A stretch of 64,000 nt of DNA. It comes from Mesorhizobium sp. B2-7-1. GTDB taxonomy: Bacteria; Pseudomonadota; Alphaproteobacteria; Rhizobiales; Rhizobiaceae. Positions 1 to 8,972 of the stretch are shown here, piece by piece (within the stretch, counting starts at the first letter, position 1; each line of letters opens with the position of its first letter). The translations under genes were made by a program, and so were the position numbers. Under the pieces are notes generated by a model, which made no database searches, was not told where the DNA came from, and saw nothing but the letters and a program-made list of their open reading frames with translations. The stretch is from the NCBI RefSeq assembly GCF_006440735.1, contig NZ_VFUA01000015.1, forward strand, positions 25,529 through 89,528, written 5' to 3'.

Positions 1-998
1 AGGGCCGGGGCATGGCCGGCCGCGGCGGGCCGGTGCTCGGCAAGATCGAGGAGTATTTCGCCGAGACGCTGCGCCCCGGCGACAACTTCCTCTTCGCCGG
101 CAAGGTGCTGCGCTTCGAAGGCATCCGCGAGAACGAATGCGTCGTCTCCAACGGCGCCGGCGCCAACATCATCGTGCCGTCCTATGCCGGCGGCAAATTC
201 CCGCTTTCGACCTATCTCGCCGAGCAGGTGCGCGGCATGCTGGCCGACAGCGACCGCTGGAAGCTCCTGCCCGAACAGGTGGCTGACTGGCTTCGCATCC
301 AGCAGGAGAAGTCGGTGCTGCCCAAGCGCGGCGACCTTCTGGTCGAGACCTTTCCGCGCGGTAACCGCCACTACATGGTGGCTTATCCCTTCGAGGGCCG
401 GCTGGCGCACCAGACGCTCGGCATGCTTTTGACCCGCCGGCTGGAGCGAGCCCATGCGAGGCCGCTCGGCTTCGTCGCCACCGACTATTCGCTGGCGGTG
501 TGGGCGCTGGACGACATGGCGGCACTCTTTAGGGCGAAGAAGCCATCGCTGGCCGCGCTTTTCGACGAGGATATGCTGGGTGACGATCTGGAGGACTGGC
601 TGAACGAGAGCTGGATGCTGAAGCGCACTTTCCGCACCTGCGCGGTCATCGCCGGGCTGATCGAGAAGCGTTACCCCGGCCAGGAGAAGAGCGGGCGCCA
701 GGTGACGGTCTCGGCAGACCTGATCTACGACGTGCTGCGCAGCCATGAGCCGGACCATATCCTGCTGCAGGCGACGCGCACCGACGCCTCGGCCGGTCTG
801 CTCGATGTCAGCAGACTTGGCGAGATGCTCTCGCGTGTGCGCGGTCGAATCATGCATAAGCATCTCGATCAGATCTCGCCGCTGGCGGTGCCGGTGATGC
901 TGGAGATCGGCAAGGAATCGGTCAATGGCGGCGCCAACGACACGCTTTTGATGGAAGCCGCCGACCTGGTCGAGGAAGCCATGGGCGGCCGGGCGTGA
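1..998 (+). CDS. Ligase-associated DEXH-box DNA helicase, C-terminal part (cut by window edge)
   Basis: The reading frame is open from the first bases and has no ribosome-binding site before the ATG at 12, so this is the 3' end of a longer gene. The visible ~330 residues begin with a segment typical of the C-terminal region of Lhr-type helicases (RGGPVLGKIEEYFAETLRPGD, then FLFAGKVLRFEG), well past the ATPase motifs, which must lie upstream. The gene directly downstream encodes PdeM, the phosphoesterase that travels with the ligase-associated DNA damage response helicase, ligase and exonuclease; that pairing is the main support for the name. Expected role: 3'-5' helicase in DNA repair in the cytoplasm. 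The helicase identity is confident, the exact subfamily slightly less so because the motor domains are not visible. Confidence 0.85.
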   Translation, partial: GRGMAGRGGPVLGKIEEYFAETLRPGDNFLFAGKVLRFEGIRENECVVSNGAGANIIVPSYAGGKFPLSTYLAEQVRGMLADSDRWKLLPEQVADWLRIQQEKSVLPKRGDLLVETFPRGNRHYMVAYPFEGRLAHQTLGMLLTRRLERAHARPLGFVATDYSLAVWALDDMAALFRAKKPSLAALFDEDMLGDDLEDWLNESWMLKRTFRTCAVIAGLIEKRYPGQEKSGRQVTVSADLIYDVLRSHEPDHILLQATRTDASAGLLDVSRLGEMLSRVRGRIMHKHLDQISPLAVPVMLEIGKESVNGGANDTLLMEAADLVEEAMGGRA

Positions 999-1020
999 CG
1001 AACCGAGAGGCCAGGAGGGG

Positions 1021-1737
1021 ATGAATTTTTCGCTGTCGCGTGCAACGCTGATCGCCGAGGCCGATCTTGTCGGCATCGCTGGCGAGCGCGCGGTCTGCGA
1101 CCGCCGTGGCGTGCTCTATTTCCCCGACCTGCGGCTGCTCGCCGTCTCCGACCTGCATCTCGAGAAGGGCTCGTCCTTCGCCAAGCGCGGCGCGCTGATC
1201 CCGCCTTACGATACCGGCGCGACCCTGCTGCAATTGCAGGCGGTCATAGCCGACTACCAGCCGCGGATCGTCGTCAGCCTGGGCGACTCCTTCCATGATG
1301 GCGGCGGCGCCGAGCGCATGCATGCAAGTTTCCGTGAACGCCTGGAGGCGATGATGGCCGGCCGCGACTGGTTCTGGGTTGCCGGCAACCATGACCCGGA
1401 AGCGCCCGCCGATCTGCCGGGCGAGACGGTGCGGGAACTCGCCATCGGCTCGCTGCTCTTTCGCCACGAGCCGTCGAAGACGCGGGTCGAGGGCGAGATA
1501 TCAGGCCATCTCCATCCCTGCGCGCGCATCGTCCAGCGCGGCCGCTCGGTCCGGCGGCGCTGCTTTGCTGGCGATGGCGGCCGCATGATCATGCCGGCCT
1601 TCGGCGCCTATACCGGCTCGCTCAACGTGCTCGACCGCGCCTATGCCGGCCTGTTTAGGCTGGAAACGCTGGTAGCCTATATGCTCGGCGCCGACCGCAT
1701 CTTCGCCATATCAGGCTCGATGCTGCGGCCGGGCTGA
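1021..1737 (+). CDS. pdeM: Ligase-associated DNA damage response endonuclease PdeM (metallophosphoesterase)
   Basis: The 238-residue protein has the calcineurin-like phosphoesterase motifs in order: D44-x-H46 (AVSDLHLEKG), GD at 88-89 (SLGDSFHD), GNHD at 122-125, and GHLHP at 162-166 as the final metal-binding histidine pair. Members of this family are metal-dependent nucleases found with a DNA ligase, a DEXH helicase and an exonuclease in bacterial repair clusters. The gene starts 22 bases after the helicase stop, with an AGGAGG-like site (ccaggagggg) directly in front of the ATG, so the two are probably co-transcribed. The ligase and exonuclease genes are not in the window and may lie to the left. 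Confidence in family is high; the in vivo substrate is inferred from family context. Confidence 0.92.
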   Translation: MNFSLSRATLIAEADLVGIAGERAVCDRRGVLYFPDLRLLAVSDLHLEKGSSFAKRGALIPPYDTGATLLQLQAVIADYQPRIVVSLGDSFHDGGGAERMHASFRERLEAMMAGRDWFWVAGNHDPEAPADLPGETVRELAIGSLLFRHEPSKTRVEGEISGHLHPCARIVQRGRSVRRRCFAGDGGRMIMPAFGAYTGSLNVLDRAYAGLFRLETLVAYMLGADRIFAISGSMLRPG

Positions 1738-1742
1738 CCCTC

Positions 1743-2678
1743 CTATCGTCCGTAATAGAGCGCGACCGTATGCTTCGCCTCGGCGAAGAACAGCCAACGC
1801 TCGACCAGCATGCCGGTTAATTGCGCAAGGGCAGCAAGCACGGATGCGATCACGCCCAAAGGCCATGGCAGGAAGAACGCGATTACCAGCAGGAAAGCCG
1901 GCGCTGCAAAGGCCAGCGCCTGCGTGACCCGCCGCAGCTTCGCGCTGTGCTTGCGCGCGATGCTAAAGCCCATCTCTTTCAGCAGATAGTTCTCTTCCGT
2001 ATGCGGCCATTCGATCGACCGGACCGTGCCGCCGACAAGTCCGGTCGCCGTGTTGGCGGTGGTCGGAATCTCCAGCCGGTCATTGTAGTTCCAGGTCGCA
2101 AGTTTCCAGCCCCAACCGGCAAGCGTTGCCAGCAATCCGCCGATCAGGACCGTTGTCGAGGCTGCGCCGAAGCATTGGAATAAGGCGTTCCCCAACACGC
2201 TTCCGGTCATCGCCGCGAAGATAAGATAAGCCGGCAAAGTATAGCGGCTGTGCCACTGCGCGATTGGCTTCAGCGAGGCGTAGATCATGCCTGTCGTGCA
2301 GGTTGTGACGAGCGCGCCCGCCGCAGCCAGCAGCCCGGCGACGGCCACCCATCCGCCATTACGGCCGAGAAATACCCAGCCGACGCCGAACAGTGCGGCT
2401 GGAATGAAGGTCGCGACCGAGGCCACGCCTTCGCGCGACAGCCATGAGCTGCGCCACTGCGAGAAGGCTCGCCAGGCTCGCTCGGGACGGCCCAGGTGGC
2501 CAGTGGAGGACAAAAGCCCTGCCGCGATCAGCCCGAGCGCCAGCGCCATGCCGACAAGGCCAAGCCAGAAATCGGCCGGGATCACGCCAAACCCGCCAAG
2601 CAGGCCGAGCAGCGCCAAGAGGCCGTAGCCGGCCCCAGTGGCGGTGGTGAAGAAGACGACCGAGAAAGCAGGGTGCAT
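1743..2678 (-). CDS. soeC: DmsC/SoeC-type membrane anchor subunit of molybdenum oxidoreductase
   Basis: The protein has 311 residues with about eight hydrophobic membrane segments, the usual size and shape of the DmsC anchor family. This family holds the molybdenum and iron-sulfur subunits at the cytoplasmic membrane and exchanges electrons with quinone. It is the last gene of a three-gene operon, 9 bases after the iron-sulfur subunit stop. The catalytic subunit has no Tat signal, so the complex should face the cytoplasm; together with a DmsC-type anchor this arrangement matches the SoeABC sulfite dehydrogenase of phototrophic sulfur bacteria and roseobacters. A generic DMSO-reductase-like or other function cannot be excluded, so the soe name is inference. 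Confidence 0.72.
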   Translation of the reverse strand: MHPAFSVVFFTTATGAGYGLLALLGLLGGFGVIPADFWLGLVGMALALGLIAAGLLSSTGHLGRPERAWRAFSQWRSSWLSREGVASVATFIPAALFGVGWVFLGRNGGWVAVAGLLAAAGALVTTCTTGMIYASLKPIAQWHSRYTLPAYLIFAAMTGSVLGNALFQCFGAASTTVLIGGLLATLAGWGWKLATWNYNDRLEIPTTANTATGLVGGTVRSIEWPHTEENYLLKEMGFSIARKHSAKLRRVTQALAFAAPAFLLVIAFFLPWPLGVIASVLAALAQLTGMLVERWLFFAEAKHTVALYYGR

Positions 2679-2687
2679 GATGATCGG

Positions 2688-3422
2688 CTAGTTCGAAAGC
2701 ATGCGGTCGATCCAGCCGAGGAAACCGCCCTCGGCCCGGATCGGCTCAAGCGCCGGCGCGTCGACCTTCGCCGCGCGTTCGCTGCGGGCACGCGGCGGCA
2801 GATATCTGTTGGTCGGCTTGTAGCCGAGCTCGGGCATGAGCGCGACGCCGCCGCGCTCCTCGACAAGCTGTGAGATTGCAGAGGCAGGATCGCCGAGATC
2901 GCCGAAATGCCGGGCGCTGGTCGGGCAGGCGGCGACGCAGGCCGGCACGCGGTCCTCTTCCGCCAGATTGTCGTTGTAGATGCGGTCGACGCAGAGCGTG
3001 CATTTCTTCATCACGCCGACATCCGTGTCGAATTCGCGCGCGCCGTAAGGGCAGGCCCAGCTGCACAATTTGCAGCCGATGCATTTGTCCTCATCGATCA
3101 GCACGATGCCGTCCGAGGCGCGCTTGTAGGAAGCGCCGGTCGGGCAGACGGTGACGCAGGCCGGCGTCTCGCAATGCAGGCAGGAGCGCGGGAAGTTCAC
3201 CGTGCGGCCGCCCAGTTCCGTCGTATGCTCGTAACTATGCACCCGGTTGAACCAGACGCCATCGACATGTCCGCCATAGGGATCGATATCGGTCAGCGGC
3301 GCCATATGGCCGCCGGTGTTCCACTCCTTGCAGGCGGTGACGCAGGCCTGGCAGCCGACGCAGGTGTCGAGGTCGACGACGAGCCCGAGTTTCTTGTCGG
3401 TATGTGAGGGAAGGCAGGTCAT
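2688..3422 (-). CDS. soeB: Four-cluster ferredoxin subunit (DmsB/SoeB type)
   Basis: The 244-residue protein contains four [4Fe-4S] cysteine sets, the first at C21-x2-C24-x2-C27-x3-C31 (CVGCQACVTAC), then CLHCETPACVTVC, CIGCKLCSWAC and a final set that includes CTLC and ACVAAC. It would carry electrons from the molybdopterin subunit to the membrane anchor. The open frame extends upstream, but the real start is the ATG at 3420-3422, which overlaps the TGA stop of the catalytic subunit in an ATGA junction, a sign of translational coupling. There is no signal peptide, so it acts on the cytoplasmic side. The family assignment is firm; the substrate of the complex (sulfite is my best guess) is not. 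Confidence 0.82.
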   Translation of the reverse strand: MTCLPSHTDKKLGLVVDLDTCVGCQACVTACKEWNTGGHMAPLTDIDPYGGHVDGVWFNRVHSYEHTTELGGRTVNFPRSCLHCETPACVTVCPTGASYKRASDGIVLIDEDKCIGCKLCSWACPYGAREFDTDVGVMKKCTLCVDRIYNDNLAEEDRVPACVAACPTSARHFGDLGDPASAISQLVEERGGVALMPELGYKPTNRYLPPRARSERAAKVDAPALEPIRAEGGFLGWIDRMLSN

Positions 3423-6349
3423 TCGGCGGCTTCCCTCTTTGCATGGAACTCCGCGCCAAAGCGCAGCACGTCGGGCGGAGTTGGGAAATGTGGCGGCTGG
3501 GCAAAACGCTCGAATTGCGGCTCGGTGAAACCGGCTTCGTTGGGCGCGCATTTTGCGATGCGCACGCGCACGTCGAACCACGCCGCCTGTCCGGTGACGG
3601 GATCCGAATTCGAGTAGCGCTTGCCGTTGGCGTCGGCCGACGTCTGGTCGCCGATGATGTGGTTCAGCAGGAAGCCGCGATTGCTCTCCGCCGCATCGTC
3701 CTTCAGGCCCCAGCTGCCGCGGCGCTTGCCGATCGCATTCCAGGTCCACACAGTGTCCGGGTTCACGCCGTCGACCAGCTTGATCTGGCCCTTCACCCGG
3801 CCGTTGACGCTTTCAATCCACACCCAGTCATCGTCGGCAAGGCCGAGCCCAGCGGCCGTCTGATGATGGACGAACAGGCGGTTCTGGTTGGTGATCTGCC
3901 GCAGCCACGCATTCTGCGAGCCCCAGGAGTGGTACATATGCATCGGTCGCTGCGTCAGCGCATGCAGCGGATATTTTTCGAAGTCGACGGTGTCGTCCTC
4001 GAAGGGCGCGTACCAGAACGGCAGCGGATCCATATAGGCTTCGATGCGGTGGCGCTCGGCGTCCGGCGGCTGCACCTTGCCATGACCACGCGCGGCAAGC
4101 CGAAAGCGCTGCATCGGCTCCGAGTAGAGCTGGAAAACGATGGGCTCGGCCTTGGCGATGAAGCCCATCTCGACCGCGAAGTCGAGGTAAGAGCGGTTGC
4201 CCATCTTGTAGTAGCGCTGGTCGTCGGCAAAATCGTGGTGCCAGAAGCCGCCATTGTCGATGTAGCGCTGCAGCTGGTCGGGGTTGACATCGCCCCTGCC
4301 GATCGCACCGCCATTCTTGCCACGCCAGCCGGCTAAAGGGCCGATGCCGGGCGTGCGCTCATGGTTGACGATGTAGTCGGCATAGTCGCGGTATTTCGCC
4401 GAGCCGTCGCCTTTGACAAAGCAGGGCAGGCCGAGCCGCGCGCCGAGGTCGATCAGCACCGATTGGAACGGCCGCACGTCGCGGTCCGGCTGCACGACCG
4501 GATGGCGGATGGCGTCGCCCGGTCCGTCGGCATGGCTGATCGGCCGGTCGAGCAGGCTGATGCAATCATGCCGCTCGAGATAAGTGGTGTCGGGCAGCAC
4601 CAGGTCCGCGAACGGCACCGTCTCCGAGTAATAGGCGTCGGAATAGATGATGAACGGGATCCTGTAGGCGCCCGCCTCATCCTTGTCGGTCAGCATGGCA
4701 ATCGTCTCGACCGTGTTCATCGACGAGTTCCACGCCATGTTCGACATGTACATCATCAGCGTGTCGATCGGATAAGGATCGCCGGCCCAGGCGTTGCGGA
4801 TGACTGTGTGCATCAGCCCATGTGCGGCCATGGGCGCTTCCCAGGAATAGGCCTTGTCGATGCGGGTGGGCCGGCCGGTCTCGTCGACGAGAAGATCGTC
4901 CGGTCCGCAGACGAAGCCGAGCGGCATGCCGTCCAGCGGCGTCATCGGCTGGGCGTTTTTACCGCATGGCTTCGGCCCTGGCGGCGCCGGGCGCGGGTAA
5001 GGCGGCTTGAAGCGGAAGCCGCCTGGAACGTCCACGGTGCCGAGCAGCACCTGCAGCAAATGGATGGCGCGGCAGGTATGAAAACCGTTGGAATGTGCCG
5101 AGATGCCGCGCATCGCATGCATCGAGACCGGCCGGCCCTTGATCGTCTCGTGCCGGCGGCCCGCCCAGTCGGTCCAGGCGATGGGCAGCTCGATCGTCTG
5201 CTCGAAGGCGACATGCGCCAATTCCGCCGCGATCCGGCGGATCGTGTCCACCGCAACGCCACAGCGCTCCGCCACGGCGGTTGGCGAGTAGCTTTCGTCC
5301 AGATAACGATCGGCGATGAGCTGGAACACCGGCACGCAGCGCCGGCCGCCGACCTGATAGCTGCCAGTCAGCGCCGGCTTCGCTTCGGGGCCGGCCGCAT
5401 TGACCGGCCGCTTCGCCACCCTGTCCCAGGCAAGCGGATTGCCGTCGCCGTCGCGCACGAACAGCCCGTCATCGGCGGCCCCCGGTTCCTGCACGACCAG
5501 CACTGGCGCGTTGGTGTAGCGCAGCAGGTAGTCAAGATCGACGCGCCCGGCCTTGAGCAATTCATGGACCAGCGCCAGCACGAACAGTCCGTCCGTGCCC
5601 GGCCGGATGCCGATCCAGTCGTCGGCGATGGCGTTGTAGCCGGTGCGGCAGGGGTTGATCGAAACCACCTTGGCGCCACGCGCCTTGAGCTTGCCGAGGC
5701 CGATCTTGATCGGGTTGGAATCATGGTCCTCGGCGACGCCGAACAGCATGAAGTATCGGGTGTTGTCCCAGTCGGGCTCGCCGAACTCCCAGAACGAGCC
5801 GCCGATCGTGTAGAGGCCGCCCGCCGCCATGTTGACCGAGCAGAAGCCGCCATGCGCGGCGAAATTGGGCGTGCCGAATTTCGCCGCCCACCAGCCGGTC
5901 AGCGATTGCGACTGGTCGCGTCCGGTGAAGAAGGCAAGTTTTTTCGGATCGGTGCGCCGGATCGCCGAGAGCCTTTCGGTGGCGATGGTCAGCGCTTCGT
6001 CCCACTCGATCTCGCGGAATTCGCCGGAGCCGCGTGGCCCTGTCCTCAGCAGCGGCTTCCTCAGCCGCGCCGGGCTGTAATGCTGCATGATGCCGGAGCT
6101 GCCCTTGCCGCAGATCACGCCGCGGTTCACCGGATGGTCCTTGTTGCCGTTGATGTAACGCACCTTGCCGTCCTTGATATGGACGTCGATGCCACAGCGG
6201 CAGGCGCACATGTAGCAGGTGGTCTTGGCGATGCGGTCGGAGACGCTCGGCGAGGTCTCGACGCCGTCACCCTCATTCGGCGCTCGGCTGTCGGCCAGCG
6301 GCCGCTGCGAAGGGGCGGAATTGGCGCCGCGCGGCGCGGCTCTGCTCAT
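3419..6349 (-). CDS. soeA: Molybdopterin oxidoreductase catalytic subunit (SoeA-like sulfite dehydrogenase)
   Basis: The 976-residue protein has an N-terminal [4Fe-4S] motif, C45-x2-C48-x3-C52 with the fourth cysteine C80 (NRGVICGKG), then the bis-MGD oxidoreductase body and a C-terminal molydopterin-dinucleotide-binding domain (DWVWIESVNGRVKGQIKL). There is no twin-arginine signal at the N-terminus, which points to a cytoplasmic enzyme. Size, missing Tat signal, downstream four-cluster ferredoxin and DmsC-type anchor together fit SoeABC, which oxidises sulfite and passes electrons to quinone. The start ATG overlaps the stop of a small upstream ORF, and the stop overlaps the start of the next gene. 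A divergent LysR gene may regulate it. Alternatives are an uncharacterised DMSO-reductase-family or formate dehydrogenase-like enzyme; a phylogenetic placement would decide. Confidence 0.75.
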   Translation of the reverse strand: MSRAAPRGANSAPSQRPLADSRAPNEGDGVETSPSVSDRIAKTTCYMCACRCGIDVHIKDGKVRYINGNKDHPVNRGVICGKGSSGIMQHYSPARLRKPLLRTGPRGSGEFREIEWDEALTIATERLSAIRRTDPKKLAFFTGRDQSQSLTGWWAAKFGTPNFAAHGGFCSVNMAAGGLYTIGGSFWEFGEPDWDNTRYFMLFGVAEDHDSNPIKIGLGKLKARGAKVVSINPCRTGYNAIADDWIGIRPGTDGLFVLALVHELLKAGRVDLDYLLRYTNAPVLVVQEPGAADDGLFVRDGDGNPLAWDRVAKRPVNAAGPEAKPALTGSYQVGGRRCVPVFQLIADRYLDESYSPTAVAERCGVAVDTIRRIAAELAHVAFEQTIELPIAWTDWAGRRHETIKGRPVSMHAMRGISAHSNGFHTCRAIHLLQVLLGTVDVPGGFRFKPPYPRPAPPGPKPCGKNAQPMTPLDGMPLGFVCGPDDLLVDETGRPTRIDKAYSWEAPMAAHGLMHTVIRNAWAGDPYPIDTLMMYMSNMAWNSSMNTVETIAMLTDKDEAGAYRIPFIIYSDAYYSETVPFADLVLPDTTYLERHDCISLLDRPISHADGPGDAIRHPVVQPDRDVRPFQSVLIDLGARLGLPCFVKGDGSAKYRDYADYIVNHERTPGIGPLAGWRGKNGGAIGRGDVNPDQLQRYIDNGGFWHHDFADDQRYYKMGNRSYLDFAVEMGFIAKAEPIVFQLYSEPMQRFRLAARGHGKVQPPDAERHRIEAYMDPLPFWYAPFEDDTVDFEKYPLHALTQRPMHMYHSWGSQNAWLRQITNQNRLFVHHQTAAGLGLADDDWVWIESVNGRVKGQIKLVDGVNPDTVWTWNAIGKRRGSWGLKDDAAESNRGFLLNHIIGDQTSADANGKRYSNSDPVTGQAAWFDVRVRIAKCAPNEAGFTEPQFERFAQPPHFPTPPDVLRFGAEFHAKREAAE

Positions 6350-6531
6350 GATCCGCGACCGCTCTTGCCGTTCGCCATCTTGGCCTTCGTCTTGGGTCCC
6401 GGGCCGCGCATGTAATGGAGCTCGGGATGATAACGCTCACCGGCGAGTTGCCGCTTCAGCCGACCGCCCCAATGCGCGAACAGGGATTTGAAGCGCCCAA
6501 CCATTTCCCACTCTTGGCCTTTGACGACCAA
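6346..6531 (-). CDS. Small basic hypothetical protein upstream of the molybdoenzyme, translationally coupled
   Basis: This 61-codon frame ends in a TGA that overlaps the ATG of the molybdoenzyme gene (6346-6349), the same junction used between the next two genes. The longest start is a TTG at 6529-6531 preceded by ggaaaaaa; an in-frame ATG nine codons later is a possible alternative. The product is basic (GRFKSLFAHWGGRLKRQL, then a K/G-rich tail) with no membrane segment or known motif that I recognise. It could be a small accessory protein or just a leader peptide that couples translation. Being first in the operon and lying in the proper frame relation support a real gene, but with nothing similar known to me the call is tentative. 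Confidence 0.5.
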   Translation of the reverse strand: MVVKGQEWEMVGRFKSLFAHWGGRLKRQLAGERYHPELHYMRGPGPKTKAKMANGKSGRGS

Positions 6532-6628
6532 TTTTTTCCAACTTCAGTGAAAAACTTAGAACAAAGCAATTAATCCGTCTAACAAGCGGCTCTTGTAATT
6601 CCGATCGATTTTGCTTCTTAGTTGCGCC
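6532..6628. promoter_or_regulatory. Divergent promoter region between the molybdoenzyme operon and its LysR gene
   Basis: This 97-base gap between two divergent genes is much richer in A and T than the surroundings (for example aattttttccaactt and aaacttagaacaaag). LysR regulators usually bind such divergent regions at T-N11-A sites and control both the neighbour and themselves. I could not pick out one convincing palindrome, so the regulatory role is inferred from gene layout and base composition only. Confidence 0.5.
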
Positions 6629-7534
6629 ATGACCCTGGATCAGCTGCGCATATTCGTCGCCGTCGCCGAGCACGGCCACATGACCAAGGCGGCGGAGCGG
6701 CTCGGCATCTCGCAGTCGGCTGCGTCAGCGGCCATCCGCGCGCTCGAAAGCCAGCATGGCGTGCGCCTGTTCAACCGGGTAGGCCGCAACATCGAACTGG
6801 CCCAGACCGGTCATCGCTTCCTGCCGGAGGCCAAGGCGGTTCTGGATCGCGCCGCGGCTGCCCGCGGCGTCCTGGAGGATGTCTCGCAGACCGTCGCCGG
6901 CAGCCTGTCGATCGCGGCCAGCCAGACCATCGCCAGCTATTGGCTGCCGCGTCGCCTGGCGTCCTTCCACGAAGCCTATCCCGCCGTGAAGCTGAGCGTG
7001 ACGATCGGCAACACCAGGCAGGTCGAGGCCAATGTGCTGGACGGCCGCGCCGATTTCGGCCTGGTCGAGGGTCGCACCGAGTCCGACATCCTGCGCCGCG
7101 CCACGGTCGACGAGGACCACCCGATGCTGGTGGTGGCGCGCTCGCATCCCGAAATTCCGATGACGCGGGCGGGCAACCTCGACATCAGGGCGTTGCGCTG
7201 GATCATCAGGGAAGGCGGATCGGGCACGCGCGAGGCGCTGGAGGATTTCGCGCTCAGTCAGGGGGTCCCGCCGGCGGAGCTGCAGATATTCCTGGTCCTG
7301 CCCAGCAACGAGGCCGTGCGTCAGGCGGTCGAGGCCGGCGCGGGCGCCACGATCATCTCGGAGCTCGTCGTCGCGCGTTCGCTGGCGGAGGGCAGCCTCA
7401 GGGCGGTGCCGGTCGAACTGCCGAAGCGCGACTTCGCCATGATCACGCATCGCGACCGCCAGGCGAGCCTTGCCCAGATGGCACTGAAGGCGCACCTCAC
7501 CGGCAAGGCGGACGTGCCGGCAAGCGCGGAATAA
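6629..7534 (+). CDS. LysR-family transcriptional regulator, divergent from the molybdoenzyme operon
   Basis: The 301-residue protein begins with a classic LysR helix-turn-helix (MTLDQLRIFVAVAEHGHMTKAAERLGISQSAASAAI, about residues 1-60) followed by a substrate-binding domain. I chose the ATG at 6629 because it starts the conserved domain exactly; the open frame runs six codons further upstream. It is transcribed away from the oxidoreductase operon across a 97-base AT-rich gap, the standard arrangement for a LysR activator of its neighbour. If that operon oxidises sulfite, the co-inducer may be a sulfur compound, which is speculation. Its stop codon directly abuts the stop of the convergent Hsp70-like gene. 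Confidence 0.88.
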   Translation: MTLDQLRIFVAVAEHGHMTKAAERLGISQSAASAAIRALESQHGVRLFNRVGRNIELAQTGHRFLPEAKAVLDRAAAARGVLEDVSQTVAGSLSIAASQTIASYWLPRRLASFHEAYPAVKLSVTIGNTRQVEANVLDGRADFGLVEGRTESDILRRATVDEDHPMLVVARSHPEIPMTRAGNLDIRALRWIIREGGSGTREALEDFALSQGVPPAELQIFLVLPSNEAVRQAVEAGAGATIISELVVARSLAEGSLRAVPVELPKRDFAMITHRDRQASLAQMALKAHLTGKADVPASAE

Positions 7535-8791
7535 TCAGGCGTATTTGCGCTGCGCGTCGAGCGCGAGGCCGAGGCCGACCGAGCCGAACATGTCGCCTTC
7601 GATGACCGAGGCCTGCGGCACCAGCGAGAGGATCTCCCGCTTCGCCAGCGGGATGGCGGTCGAGCCGCCGGTGAGGAACACGGCCGTGATGGCCGAGGCA
7701 TCAACGCCAGCGTCCGCGATCGTCTGTTTGACTGTCGCGGTCACGCGTTCGATATCGCCCGCAATGGTCTCCTCCAGACCCGCGCGCGTGATCTCGGCCG
7801 CGAAGCGCGCGCCGGGCAGCGACACCTTCACCTCCGCCAAGGGCTGGTCGGTCAGCGCGATCTTCGCCCTTTCGACCAGGCCCGCCATCGCATGGCCATA
7901 GCGATGCTCGACGACATGGATGAAGCGGTCGACAAGGTCGGCCCGCTCGGCCTCGTAGCGGATTTGCCGCAGGTCGTTCATGGCCTTGGCTGTGTAGACG
8001 AGGTTGATGCGCTGCCAGGTCGCCAGGTCGATGAAGTAGGCCGCCGGCAGGTTGCGCTTGTGATCCTTGGTCCGCGTCAGATAGCCGAGCTCGGGCATCA
8101 CATGGGCGATGCTGAGCAGCCGGTCGAAATCGGTACCGCCGATATGGACGCCGCGATTGGCCAGGATGTCGGCCTTGCGATCGGTCGAGCGGGCGCGCTC
8201 CGGCGAGACCCGCACGATCGAGAAGTCGGAGGTGCCGCCGCCCATGTCGACGATCAGCGCCAGCTCCTCGCGGGCGACCTTCTGCTCGTAGTCGAGCGCC
8301 GCCGCGATCGGCTCGAACTGGAAGGCGATGTGCTTGAAACCCTGCGCGCGGGCGGCCTTTTCCAGCTCGCCCTGCGCCTTTGCATCGGAGGCCGCATCGT
8401 CGTCGACGAACTGCACCGGCCGACCAAGCACCACGTTCTCGACCGGACCGCCGGCATCTTCTTCCAGCCGCTTCTTCAGATGATCGATGAACAGGCCGAT
8501 GATGTCGATGAAGCCGATCTGGCGCGCCTTGATGCGTGTCTTCTCGTTGGCCAAGGAGCTGCCGAGAACGCTCTTCAGCGAGCGCATCAGACGGCCTTCT
8601 ATGCTGTCGGTATAGTCGCTGATCGCACGGCGGCCGAAATAGGTGTAGCCGTCCTCGAAGTTGAAGAACACCGCGCTTGGCAGAGTGGATTGCTCGCCTT
8701 CCAGCGCCACCAGTCGCGCCCGGCCGTCACGGATCACGCCAACGGTGGAATTGGACGTGCCGAAATCGATGCCGCCGAATGCCGATCGCAT
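7535..8791 (-). CDS. Hsp70-family protein, YegD-like
   Basis: The 418-residue protein is an Hsp70/actin-fold ATPase without the usual substrate-binding half. Visible motifs are the first phosphate loop (GGIDFGTSNSTVGV, residues 6-19), the second (IVDMGGGTSDFSIV, about residue 185) and the adenosine motif (FLTGGSTAIPL, about 370). The length matches YegD-type short Hsp70 proteins, whose cellular role is not well defined. The ATG at 8789-8791 is preceded by a strong AGGAGG; an ATG 24 bases upstream lacks one. The gene converges on the LysR gene with no gap between the stop codons and stands alone in its own orientation. Confidence 0.85.
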   Translation of the reverse strand: MRSAFGGIDFGTSNSTVGVIRDGRARLVALEGEQSTLPSAVFFNFEDGYTYFGRRAISDYTDSIEGRLMRSLKSVLGSSLANEKTRIKARQIGFIDIIGLFIDHLKKRLEEDAGGPVENVVLGRPVQFVDDDAASDAKAQGELEKAARAQGFKHIAFQFEPIAAALDYEQKVAREELALIVDMGGGTSDFSIVRVSPERARSTDRKADILANRGVHIGGTDFDRLLSIAHVMPELGYLTRTKDHKRNLPAAYFIDLATWQRINLVYTAKAMNDLRQIRYEAERADLVDRFIHVVEHRYGHAMAGLVERAKIALTDQPLAEVKVSLPGARFAAEITRAGLEETIAGDIERVTATVKQTIADAGVDASAITAVFLTGGSTAIPLAKREILSLVPQASVIEGDMFGSVGLGLALDAQRKYA

Positions 8792-8972
8792 CGCAGCCTC
8801 CTGTCGTTGTTTCATGGCGGCAAGCCGACGCGTTGCGCGCCGTCATCCGGAAGGCCGGACCGCTCTATCGAAATTGAATGTGTTGCTTGTCCCTAGGGCT
8901 GGGAGGCGGCGATGTATCGCAAAACCGGGAAAAGGGGAACCCTCTTTTCACGGGAAATGGATTCCCGAGGCA

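Noticed and set aside
4361..6415. Long plus-strand open frame of 684 codons opposite the molybdoenzyme
   Set aside because: Antisense to a gene with clear motifs, and its product shows no known family.
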